Source: Roseiarcus sp963835885
GTDB taxonomy: Bacteria > Pseudomonadota > Alphaproteobacteria > Rhizobiales > Beijerinckiaceae
DNA: 64,000 nt
NCBI GenBank assembly: GCA_963835885.1
Contig: CAWIHF010000017.1
Span: 62,001-126,000 of the forward strand
Reading direction: 5' to 3'
Below the pieces are notes generated by a model. That model did not search any database. It was not told the origin of the DNA and saw only the letters and a list, made by a program, of their open reading frames with translations. The translations under genes were made by a program, and so were the position numbers. Below, piece after piece: positions 18,129-27,100 of this stretch. Each line of letters opens with the position of its first letter. Position 1 is the first letter of the stretch.

Positions 18129-19067
18129 TCAAGCCTGTGTCGTCATCGAATCTATGAGCAGTGCGGCGAACAGCGCGAACAAGTAGACAATGGAGAAAAT
18201 GAACAAGCGACGAGCAGGCCGCTTGTCCGCGTCTCCGCTTCTGCGGAGCTTCGATGCCAACATGATCATCGCTGCTGACGAGACAGCCGATGTCGTTACG
18301 TAGATGGGTCCTGCGGGTCCGAGCGCCCAGGGCAGAATCGAAACCGGCGCCAGCAGCAAGCTGTAATAGGAGATCTGCCGCTTTGTTGCGGCCCGCCCGG
18401 CGACGACCGGCAGCATCGGAACCCCCGCGCGAGCGTAGTCATGAGCGCGGTTGAGCGACAGCGCCCAAAAGTGAGGCGGCGTCCAAAGGAAGATGATGAG
18501 GAACAGGATAAGCGGTTCGATGCCGATGCCGCCGGTCGTGGCAACCCAGCCGATCACCGGAGGAAATGCGCCGGCGGCCCCGCCGATGACGATGTTCTGA
18601 GAGGTTCGGCGCTTGAGCCATAGGGTGTAGACGACGACGTAAAAGAAAATCGTGAAGGCGAGCAGTGCCGCCGCAGCGAAGTTGACTGCAAAGCTCATCG
18701 TGAGAACGGAACCCGCTGCGAGCATGAGGCCGAATGCAAGAGCCTTCGGTCGCGATACGCGCCCGCGCGGAATGGGGCGCATGGCCGTGCGGGACATGAG
18801 AGCGTCGATGTCGGCGTCGCACCACATATTGAGCGCGCCCGCGGCGCCGGCGCCCGCGCTGATGCAGAGGAGGGTGACGAGGCTGACGATCGGGTCGTGG
18901 GGGCCAGGCGCCGCCAACAGCCCAACCAGCGCGGTGAAGACGACGAGCGACATGACGCGCGGCTTCATCAGCGCGAGGAAGTCGCTGAGGTGCTCCAGGC
19001 CGCTCCTCTGCCCAGCAACTGCGCCGACAATTTCCGTTAGCTCTGTGTCGTGACTTGCTATCGACAT
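18129..19067 (-). CDS. cyoE: Protoheme IX farnesyltransferase
   Basis: The 312-residue polytopic membrane enzyme adds a farnesyl group to heme B, making heme O for the bo3 oxidase encoded upstream. The UbiA-type prenyl-binding motif NMWCDADIDALMSRTAMRP is intact, as is the second motif region HFWALSLNRAHDYARAGVPM. Multiple hydrophobic segments are evident. It is the fifth gene of the cyo cluster, 24 bases after cyoD. Length is normal. Confidence 0.96.
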   Translation of the reverse strand: MSIASHDTELTEIVGAVAGQRSGLEHLSDFLALMKPRVMSLVVFTALVGLLAAPGPHDPIVSLVTLLCISAGAGAAGALNMWCDADIDALMSRTAMRPIPRGRVSRPKALAFGLMLAAGSVLTMSFAVNFAAAALLAFTIFFYVVVYTLWLKRRTSQNIVIGGAAGAFPPVIGWVATTGGIGIEPLILFLIIFLWTPPHFWALSLNRAHDYARAGVPMLPVVAGRAATKRQISYYSLLLAPVSILPWALGPAGPIYVTTSAVSSAAMIMLASKLRRSGDADKRPARRLFIFSIVYLFALFAALLIDSMTTQA

Positions 19068-19091
19068 GAACGTGTCCCTGACTCTGCTAAA

Positions 19092-19490
19092 TCAGCGCGG
19101 CATGTGCATCGTTTGATCCATTGGCATCATGTTGTGGTTCATGGTCGTCATGACCCAGATCGTACCGACCATCAGCACGAGAACGATCAGTACCCCGAAG
19201 GCGAGCGCCATGACGTTGTTGGTGTTGTCCGGGCCGGTCGTGATGTGGAGGAAGAAGACGAGGTGAACGCCCATCTGCGCGATGGCGAGAACAACCAGCG
19301 CAACGGGAATGCTCGGAGCCCAGACAAGGGTGGTGCCCGCGACGAAGAATGACACCGCCGTGAGCAGCGTTGCGAGCCCGAGGCCGACCAGGTAGCTCCC
19401 GACCGCATCGCCAGATTCACCCGCGGAGCGCAGATCCCCTGGAGGGATGTCTGGATGTGGGAAGTTGCTTTCAAGTGCGGCGTAGTTCAT
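19092..19490 (-). CDS. cyoD: Cytochrome bo3 quinol oxidase subunit IV
   Basis: The 132-residue protein has three membrane segments (LVGLGLATLLTAVSFFVAGT, IPVALVVLAIAQMGVHLVFF, ALAFGVLIVLVLMVGTIWVM) and the family motif AQMGVHLVFFLHI. The tail is rich in Met and His (NHNMMPMDQTMHMPR). The ATG overlaps the cyoC stop (ATGA), so translation is coupled. Subunit IV aids assembly of the oxidase. Confidence 0.95.
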   Translation of the reverse strand: MNYAALESNFPHPDIPPGDLRSAGESGDAVGSYLVGLGLATLLTAVSFFVAGTTLVWAPSIPVALVVLAIAQMGVHLVFFLHITTGPDNTNNVMALAFGVLIVLVLMVGTIWVMTTMNHNMMPMDQTMHMPR

Positions 19491-20158
19491 TGCCCGGCTC
19501 CCATCAGATACACCATGGTGAAGATCCCGACCCAGATGATGTCGAGCGTGTGCCAGAACAGGCTGAAGCAAAGCACTCGCCGGAGGACGTCGGCCCGGTA
19601 CCCCTTGGCGAACACCTGCGCCATCATCGTCAGGAGCCACAGCAGGCCGACGGTCACGTGTAGGCCGTGGAGGCCGACCAGCGCAAAGAAGGACGAGAGG
19701 AACGCGCTGCGGGTGGGGCCTGCCCCCAGCGCGATCATGCTCCTGAATTCGTTGATCTCAATGAAGAGGAACCCCGCTCCCAACAGGCAGGTCGCGGTCA
19801 TCGCGCCATAGAACCAGGACCCGCGGTTAATGCGCGCGCCGATGCTCGCCAGACCGCAAGTAAAGCTCGAGAGGAGAAGGCAGGCCGTCTCGATTGCGAC
19901 CTTGTGCAGATCGAACAGATCCCGCCCGCTCGGTCCCCCTGCCGTCGCGTCGACCAGCACCGCGTAGGTGGCGAAGAATGCGGAAAACAGGACGATGTCG
20001 CTGAGGAGGTAGATCCAGAAACCGTAGCCGACAACGATGCGCTTCGAGACCTGATCATGAGCCGGGAGGGGCTCCGCGTAGGAACGTTCCCGCGCGTCGC
20101 GGTCTGGTCGAAAGCGGTTGAAGTCATCGCGGCCGCCGACCGCTTCGAAGGCGCTCAT
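19487..20158 (-). CDS. cyoC: Cytochrome bo3 quinol oxidase subunit III
   Basis: The 223-residue protein has five expected membrane segments, beginning VGYGFWIYLLSDIVLFSAFF, a hallmark of CyoC. The C-terminal LHVTVGLLWLLTMMAQVF and CFSLFWHTLDIIWVGIFTMV are also typical. It overlaps cyoB at the start and cyoD at the end by four bases. Confidence 0.95.
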   Translation of the reverse strand: MSAFEAVGGRDDFNRFRPDRDARERSYAEPLPAHDQVSKRIVVGYGFWIYLLSDIVLFSAFFATYAVLVDATAGGPSGRDLFDLHKVAIETACLLLSSFTCGLASIGARINRGSWFYGAMTATCLLGAGFLFIEINEFRSMIALGAGPTRSAFLSSFFALVGLHGLHVTVGLLWLLTMMAQVFAKGYRADVLRRVLCFSLFWHTLDIIWVGIFTMVYLMGAGQ

Positions 20159-22164
20159 GGCGTCAACTCCAGTTGAGTGTGAGAAAGCGCCTCGCTGCGC
20201 TCGCTTCGGTTGGCTCGATCGAGACGCGCGACCACGTCAGCCGGGATGACGTACTCGACTCTGTCCCGCCAGGCGAAGACGACGAAGGTCGCGTAGGCGC
20301 CCAAGGCCGACAAGGCCACCATCCACCAGATGTGCCAGATGAGCGCGAATCCCATGAAGGTGGCGAAGAAGGCGCAGACGAAGCCGGTTGCGCTGTTCCT
20401 GGGCAGGTCGATGTCCGTATAGACGGGCTCCTTGCTGAGCCCTTTCTGCTTGAGGGCGCGCTGCTTGTTCGCCCAATAAGCGTCCCGGCCCTCGACCTCA
20501 GGGAGCACCGCGAAGTTGTAGGCGGGCGGCGGGGAGGACGTCGCCCACTCGAGGGAACGCCCGTTCCAGGGATCTCCGGCATCGTCGCGAAGCTCGTCTC
20601 GGCGGCGAATGCTCACGGCGATTTGGGCGATCTGCAGGATGATCCCGACCAGTATGATGGCCGAACCGCCAGCGGCGATGAGCAGCCAAGGATGCCAGGC
20701 AGCGACATCGTAGTGCTGCATGCGGCGGGTCATGCCCATCAGGCCCACGACATAGAGCGGCATGAACGCGACGTAGAAACCGACCGTCCAGCACCAGAAC
20801 GCCGCCTTGCCGAGCCCCTCGTGCAATCGGAAGCCGAAGGCTTTCGGGAACCAGTAGGTGTAGCCGGCGAATAAGCCGAACAGCACACCCCCGATGATGA
20901 CGTTGTGGAAGTGGGCCACGAGGAAGAGACTGTTGTGGAGGACGAAGTCCGCTGGAGGAATGGCCAGCAGGACTCCGGTCAGGCCGCCGACCACGAACGT
21001 GACCATGAACGAGATCGACCACAGCATAGGCGTCGAATAGACGATCCGGCCGCCGTACATCGTGAAGAGCCAGTTGAAGACCTTGACCCCCGTTGGCACC
21101 GCAATGATCGTCGTCGCGATGCCGAAGACCGTGTTGACGTCGGCGCCCGCCCCCATGGTGAAGAAGTGGTGCAACCACACTGTGAAGGAGACGACGCAGA
21201 TGGCCATGGTTGCCATCACCATCGAGCGGTAGCCGAACAATGGTTTGCCCGAGAACGTCGAGATGACTTCCGAAAAGATGCCGAAGCAAGGCAGTATGAG
21301 GATGTAGACCTCGGGATGTCCCCACGCCCAAATCAGGTTCATGAACATCATCATGTTGCCGCCGGCTTCGTTGGTGAAAAAATGAAAGCCGAGGTACCGG
21401 TCGAGCGTCAGCATCGCCAGCGTCGCCGTGAGGATGGGAAAGGCGGCGACGATCAGCAGGTTGGCGGCGAGCGTCGTCCAGCAGAAGACGGGCATGCGCA
21501 TATAGGTCATGCCCGGCGCATGAAGCTTCAGCACCGTGGTGACGAAGTTGATTCCGGTCAGCAGCGTTCCCACGCCCGAGATCTGAACCGACCAAAGATA
21601 GTAGTCGACGCCGACATCGGGGGAATAGGCGATCTCGGACAGAGGAGGAAAGGGCAGCCAGCCGGTTCGCGCGAAATTACCCACGACCAGCGAAACGTTA
21701 ATGAGCAGCGCGCCGCTGGCGGTGAGCCAAAAGCTGATCGAGTTTAGCGTCGGGAATGCGACGTCGCGGATGCCGAGCTGTAGCGGCATGACGAAGTTCA
21801 TCAGCCCGATCACGAACGGCATCGCCACGAAGAAGATCATGATCGTGCCGTGGGCCGAGAAGACTTGGTCGTAGTGATCGGGCGGCAGGTAGCCCTCGGA
21901 CCGGAACGCCAGCGCCTGTTGCGACCGCATCATGATCGCGTCGGAAAAGCCGCGCAGCAGCATGACCCCGGCGAGCAGGCAGTACATGACGCCGATCCGT
22001 TTGTGGTCGACGCTGGTGATCCACTCCTTCCAAAGGTAGGGGAGCCAGCCCTTCAGCGTGATCCAGGCGAGGATGGCGACGATCGCCAGCCCGACCACGC
22101 CCGCCGTGTAGAGCGGGATCGGTTCGTCGAACGGGATGGCCGCCCAGGTCAGATTGCCCAACAT
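20155..22164 (-). CDS. cyoB: Cytochrome bo3 quinol oxidase subunit I
   Basis: The 669-residue heme-copper oxidase core reduces oxygen to water with quinol electrons and pumps protons. Ligand regions are in place: the D-channel and helix VI segment WAWGHPEVYILILP with the CuB histidine, VWLHHFFTMG with two histidines, and VAHFHNVIIGGVLFG with the heme histidines; GYRSMVMATM and VPTGVKVFNWLFTMYGG also match. The start at 22164 lies one base after the cyoA stop and follows AGGAGG. Length is right for the family. Confidence 0.97.
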   Translation of the reverse strand: MLGNLTWAAIPFDEPIPLYTAGVVGLAIVAILAWITLKGWLPYLWKEWITSVDHKRIGVMYCLLAGVMLLRGFSDAIMMRSQQALAFRSEGYLPPDHYDQVFSAHGTIMIFFVAMPFVIGLMNFVMPLQLGIRDVAFPTLNSISFWLTASGALLINVSLVVGNFARTGWLPFPPLSEIAYSPDVGVDYYLWSVQISGVGTLLTGINFVTTVLKLHAPGMTYMRMPVFCWTTLAANLLIVAAFPILTATLAMLTLDRYLGFHFFTNEAGGNMMMFMNLIWAWGHPEVYILILPCFGIFSEVISTFSGKPLFGYRSMVMATMAICVVSFTVWLHHFFTMGAGADVNTVFGIATTIIAVPTGVKVFNWLFTMYGGRIVYSTPMLWSISFMVTFVVGGLTGVLLAIPPADFVLHNSLFLVAHFHNVIIGGVLFGLFAGYTYWFPKAFGFRLHEGLGKAAFWCWTVGFYVAFMPLYVVGLMGMTRRMQHYDVAAWHPWLLIAAGGSAIILVGIILQIAQIAVSIRRRDELRDDAGDPWNGRSLEWATSSPPPAYNFAVLPEVEGRDAYWANKQRALKQKGLSKEPVYTDIDLPRNSATGFVCAFFATFMGFALIWHIWWMVALSALGAYATFVVFAWRDRVEYVIPADVVARLDRANRSERSEALSHTQLELTP

Positions 22165-22165
22165 G

Positions 22166-23092
22166 CTAATCCTCCTTCGGCGAACAAATGTGCGGGTTGA
22201 TGAGGCCAATGCTCGGCTCGAACTGAGCGGCCTGTTGCGGGCCGGGTCCGGGCGGCAGTTGCAGTGTGACGATCTTCTCGAACAGCCTGGGCTCAACCGA
22301 GCCGAAGGTGAATGGACGCCGTTCGACGCTCTGCCGCGCAAGGGCGACGTAGCTTGCGGCGTCGAGGGTCGGGCCGACGTTGCGTGCGCTCTCGATCCAG
22401 GTGGCGAACTGGTCCGCCGGCTCCGCCTTCACGGCGAAATGCATGTCGGAAAAACCGTCGCCGCTGAAGTGGCTCGCCTCGCCGAGAAAGTCGCCGAGAG
22501 CGTCGGCGCGCAGGTTTAACTGCGTCGTCATGCCGTTCATCGTGTAGATCATGCCGCCGAGCTGCGGGACGAAGAACGCGCTCATCACGCTCGCAGACGT
22601 CAGCGAGAAATGGACGGGCACGCCGGCGGGGACGACAAGCTCGTTGACGCTCGCCACCCGCTGCTTCGGATAGATGAAGAGCCATTTCCAATCGAGGGAA
22701 ACGGCCTGGATCTCGAGCGGCGCCGCGTCTGACGCCAACGGCTTCGCCGGGTCGAGCTCATGCGATCCAATCCAGATCACGCCGCCGAGAAGCATGATGA
22801 CGAGGAGGGGAATCGACCAGACGATGAGCTCGATGCGACCGGAATAGACGAATTCCGGCCGGTAGGTCGCTCTCGTGTTGGAGGCGCGAAACCACCAGGC
22901 GAAAGCTAGGGTCGCGATGATCGTCGGGACCACAATCGCGAGCATGATGGCGATTAAGTCGATCAAGATCGCCTTGTCGGCGCTCCCGACCGGCCCTTGC
23001 GGATCAAGCACCCCTCTGTCGCAGCCGCCGAGAAGCGATACGACGACCACTAAAAGCGACAAGAACAGCCGATTAAAACTATAGATTGACAT
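22166..23092 (-). CDS. cyoA: Cytochrome bo3 quinol oxidase subunit II (lipoprotein)
   Basis: The 308-residue protein has a lipoprotein signal ending LLGGC (Cys24), two membrane helices (IAIMLAIVVPTIIATLAFAW; LIVWSIPLLVIMLLGGVIW) and a periplasmic cupredoxin-like domain. That domain lacks the CuA cysteine pair (its VPQLGGMIYTMNGM segment has none), which identifies a quinol oxidase rather than a cytochrome c oxidase. The C-terminal COX aromatic-rich region follows. It is the first gene of the operon; a terminator-like hairpin lies about 270 bases upstream on the same strand. Confidence 0.96.
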   Translation of the reverse strand: MSIYSFNRLFLSLLVVVVSLLGGCDRGVLDPQGPVGSADKAILIDLIAIMLAIVVPTIIATLAFAWWFRASNTRATYRPEFVYSGRIELIVWSIPLLVIMLLGGVIWIGSHELDPAKPLASDAAPLEIQAVSLDWKWLFIYPKQRVASVNELVVPAGVPVHFSLTSASVMSAFFVPQLGGMIYTMNGMTTQLNLRADALGDFLGEASHFSGDGFSDMHFAVKAEPADQFATWIESARNVGPTLDAASYVALARQSVERRPFTFGSVEPRLFEKIVTLQLPPGPGPQQAAQFEPSIGLINPHICSPKED

Positions 23093-23838
23093 CGTCTCTT
23101 CCCACAACGAAACGCGGCCAGAATTACGGCGTTGCCTTGCCGTAAGGACCTATTCTGCTCTCGCCAGGGCGCACGCAGTAACGGCGGCGCTTCGATACCA
23201 TCGCGGGGCACGAGAGTTGGAGTGAAGGCTCCCAAATCTGGACAAAGCATCGTTAAGGCCGCCGATACCGAGTGCTTAACGAAGGAAAAATGCGAAGAGC
23301 GCGAATGTGAGCTCAACGCAGCGGTCTTGATGACGCGCTGAATTCGGAAAGCTCATCGAACGCTGAAAAAATGCGGCCGGTCAAAGCCCCGGGGGAGGAC
23401 GGACTGACCGGCCGCGAAGCAACCTGGTCGAGCGGGGAGGACATTCGCCAGGCGGAGGCCTTATTCGGCCAAAGTGATTTTGGCACAGGCGCCGATTCGC
23501 GCCTACATAAGCGCACCAAAATTCGACAAAACGCTGCAAAGAGGTTCGATATAGCAAGACTTCGCCCGGCAATTTCCGGCTCCTGCGCAAAGCCGTCGGT
23601 TTGATCGAAATTTGCTGGACGAGGCGCTTGTCGTTCAGTCAGCGGTCTTTCCTTCTTGCGGCTCCCAAGCTTGCCTCGGAGCTCGTTCAACGGCAGAGTC
23701 GCAGGGGAGCGCGTGCAAAAGTCTGACCGCGGCGGCGCGCCGGAGTTCGGCAAGTGAACCCATCGTTTCAGTTTGACGCTGACGGGGTTAGAGCGGAATC
23801 CGATCAAGCTGTATCAAGTTCGCAGGCGACGATTTTAA
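23093..23838. other. Intergenic region between divergent cyoA and giant kinase
   Basis: About 745 bases hold the promoters of the cyo operon (minus strand) and of the kinase gene (plus strand). I see no coding region with a recognisable family or ribosome site. The clear element is the hairpin at 23364-23415. Confidence 0.55.
23364..23415 (-). terminator. Intrinsic terminator on the cyo strand, upstream of cyoA
   Basis: GCGGCCGGTCA at 23373-23383 pairs perfectly with TGACCGGCCGC at 23405-23415. On the minus strand the stem is followed by a run of six T. It ends transcripts coming from above 23415, or it attenuates a long cyo leader. Confidence 0.62.
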
Positions 23839-24187
23839 GATGTCGGCAAAGGCCGCCACCACCCTCGGGAAGCCCGACGATTCAGTGCGTTCGGATACCG
23901 CTCTAGCGATCTCCAAGTCCTTTGGGAGGACGGTGAACGTGTCTTCTGCCGAGGATGGCGCACCGACGGCGACGGGGGCGGCAGCGCCGTGCTGGCTGTG
24001 GTGCCCGCCTTGGAGCGCTCGCCCCCGGCCATCCTCGATCGCCTCGCCCACGAATATGAACTGAGAGACGAGATCGACGCCGCGTGGGCGGCGCGGCCGC
24101 TCGCGCTGACCCGCCAAGGCGGTCGCACGGCGTTACTGCTCGAGGATCCGGGCGGCGAGCCGCTCGAGCGGCTGCATCGACGGACCG
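23839..24187 (+). pseudogene. Out-of-frame N-terminal part of the giant kinase
   Basis: The family N-terminus is present but shifted: SSDLQVLWEDGERVFCRGWR, then LAVVPALERSPPAILDRLAH and LALTRQGGRTALLLEDPGGE. An extra A near 24175 (GCTGCATCG for GCTGCTCG) breaks the frame before GPMEMDRFL. The frame is open only from 23839, after a TAA, and contains no ATG, GTG or TTG in a good place. The protein kinase N-lobe is therefore not joined to the rest unless this is a sequencing error. Confidence 0.7.
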
Positions 24188-27100
24188 ATGGAGATGGATC
24201 GCTTCCTGCGCCTCGCCATCGGCATTGCCGCGGCGCTGGGCAAGGCGCATCAGCGCGGTCTCGTCCACAAGGACGTCAAGCCGGCCAATATCCTGGTGAA
24301 CTGCGCCGACGGGCTGACGCGACTCACCGGGTTCGGCATCGCTTCGCGTCTGCCGCGCGAGCGTCAGGCACCCGAGCCGCCGGAGGTCATCGCCGGCACG
24401 CTCGCCTATATGGCGCCCGAACAGACCGGGCGAATGAACCGCTCGATCGATTCCCGCAGCGACCTCTATGCGCTCGGCGTCACGTTCTATCAAATGCTCG
24501 CCGGCCGTCTGCCGTTCAACGCGGCCGATCCGACGGAATGGGTTCATTGCCATATCGCGCGAAAGCCTGTGCCGCCTTCAGAGCGGCTGGAAAGCGTCCC
24601 GGCCGCTCTCTCCGAAATCGTCATGAAGCTCCTGGCCAAGACGGCCGAGGAGCGCTACCAGACCGCCGCCGGCCTCGAGCACGATCTGCGACGCTGCCTG
24701 GCTGAATGGGAGCTCGAGGGGCGCGTCGAGCCCTTGGCGCTGGGCCAAGGCGACAAGCCCGACCGGCTCTTGATCCCGGAGAAGCTGTACGGCAGAGAGC
24801 GCGAGGTTGCGAGCATGCTCGCTGCCTTCGATCGAGTCGCAGCGAGCGGCGCGCCGGAGCTGGTGCTGGTCTCGGGCTATTCCGGCATCGGAAAATCCTC
24901 AGTGGTCAATGAGCTGCACAAGGCGCTTGTTCCGACTCGAGGGATCTTTGCCTCGGGCAAGTTCGACCAGCTGAAGCGCGACATTCCCTATTCGACACTG
25001 GTGCAGGCGTTTCAGAGCCTTGTGCGAACGCTTCTGGGCAAGAGCGAAGCCGACCTGGCGCCGTGGCGCAATGCGCTCCACGAGGCGCTTGGCGCGAACG
25101 GACGGCTTATGGTCGACGTCGTCCCCGAGCTTAAGCTCATCATCGGCGAGCAGCCGCCGGTTCCCGCGCTTGAGCCGCAACAGGCGCAAAGGCGGTTCCA
25201 GCTGGTGTTTCGTCGCCTCGTCGCCGTCTTCGCCCGGCCGGAACATCTGCTGGTGTTGTTCCTCGATGATCTTCAATGGCTGGATGCGGCGACGCTCGAT
25301 CTGCTCGAGGATCTGCTGACCCAAGCGGATTTGCGGCACCTGCTGTTGATCGGCGCCTATCGGGACAATGAGGTCGACGCCGCCCATCCGCTGAGGCGGA
25401 AGTTGGAGGCCATCAAGACCGCCGGCGGAAGGGTGGCGGAGATCACGCTTGGGCCGCTCGCTGGTCAATATCTCGAGCAATTGATCGCGGATGCGCTTCG
25501 CTGCGAGCCAGGACGTGCCGCCCCACTGGCGCAGCTCGTACACGAGAAGACGGGCGGCAATCCGTTTTTCGCTATTCAGTTCATGTCTTCGCTCGCCGAA
25601 GAGGGCTTGTTCACCTTCGATCACGATGCTGCGCGCTGGTCCTGGGACCTGAACCGCATTCACGCCAAAGGCTACGCCGACAATGTCGTGGACCTCATGG
25701 TTAGCAAGCTTGCCCGCCTGCCGCTCGAAACGCAGAGCGCGCTGCAGGCGTTCGCCTGCCTCGGCAACGTCGCCGACGTTACGACGCTCGCGGTCGTGCT
25801 CGGAACCTCGGAGGATGAGGTCCACGCGGCTCTGTGGGAAGCGGCCCGACTCGAGTTGATTGAGCGCCTGCTGGGCGCCTACAGGTTCGCTCACGACCGG
25901 GTACAGGAAGCCGCTTATTCACTGATCTCGGAGGCAGCCCGCACGGCAGCCCATCTGCAGATCGGGCGGCTTCTCGTCGCGCGGACCGTTCCCGAGAAGC
26001 GGGAGGAGGCGATCTTCGACATCGTCAACCAACTCAACCGTAGCGCGGCCTTGATCACCTCTACGGACGAGCGCGAGCAGCTGGCCGAGATGAACCTGAT
26101 CGCGGGCAAGCGCGCCAGGGCGTCAACCGCCTACGTCTCGGCGCTGAGCTATATTGTCGCCGGCGCGGCGCTGCTGCGAGACGACGCCTGGGCGCGCCAG
26201 CCCGAGCTCACCTTTGCGCTCGAGCTACAGCGGGCCGAATGCGAATTCCTCACCGGCGCATCGGCCGCGGCGGAGGCGCGCCTGGCCGAGTTGGCGCGCC
26301 ATGCCACCAACATCCAAGATCTAGCCGCTGTGGCCCAGCTGCGTGTGGAACTCCTTCATGTCGCGGACCAACTCGATCGAAGCGTCGAGGTCGGCCTCGA
26401 CTACCTGAGCCGCGTCGGCGTTGCCTGGTCGCCGCGTCCGACGCAAGAAGTGGTCCGGCAGGAATACGCACAGGTGTGGCGGCAGCTTGGCGACCGTCCG
26501 ATCGAGGCGCTGTTCGACCTGCCGCGGATGGCCGATCCGGTCGCGTGCGGGACGATGGACGTCCTCACCGCGCTCGCGTCTCCGGCTTGGCACACCGACA
26601 ACAATCTGCGCTGCGTTGTCATCGGCCGCATGGTGAATGTGAGCCTGGAGCATGGCAACAGCGCCGCGTCGTGTCTCGCTTACGTCTTAGTTGGCACGGT
26701 CCTGGGGCCGTACTTCGGCGACTACAAGGCGGCCTATCGCTTTTGCCAGCTTGGGCTCGACCTGGCGGAGCAGCCGGGGTTGGATCGCTTCAAGGCCCGC
26801 GTCTACCTGATGTCCAACCAAGTGAATTCTTGGACTCGGCATGTTCGGACGGGCCGTCCGCTCGTGCGGCGTGCCTTCGACGCGGCGCAGCAGGCCGGTG
26901 ACCTCACCTTTGCAGTCTTTAGCCAAAACAACCTCATGACGAACCTGATCGCGAGCGGCGATCCGCTCGCCGACGTGCAGCGCGAAGCCGAAGTCGGGCT
27001 CGCTTTCGCGCGTCAGGCGCGGTTCGGTATCGTCGTAGACTTCATCACCACACAGCTCCAGTTGATCCGGACGCTCCGCGGTTCGACGACAGCGTTCGGC

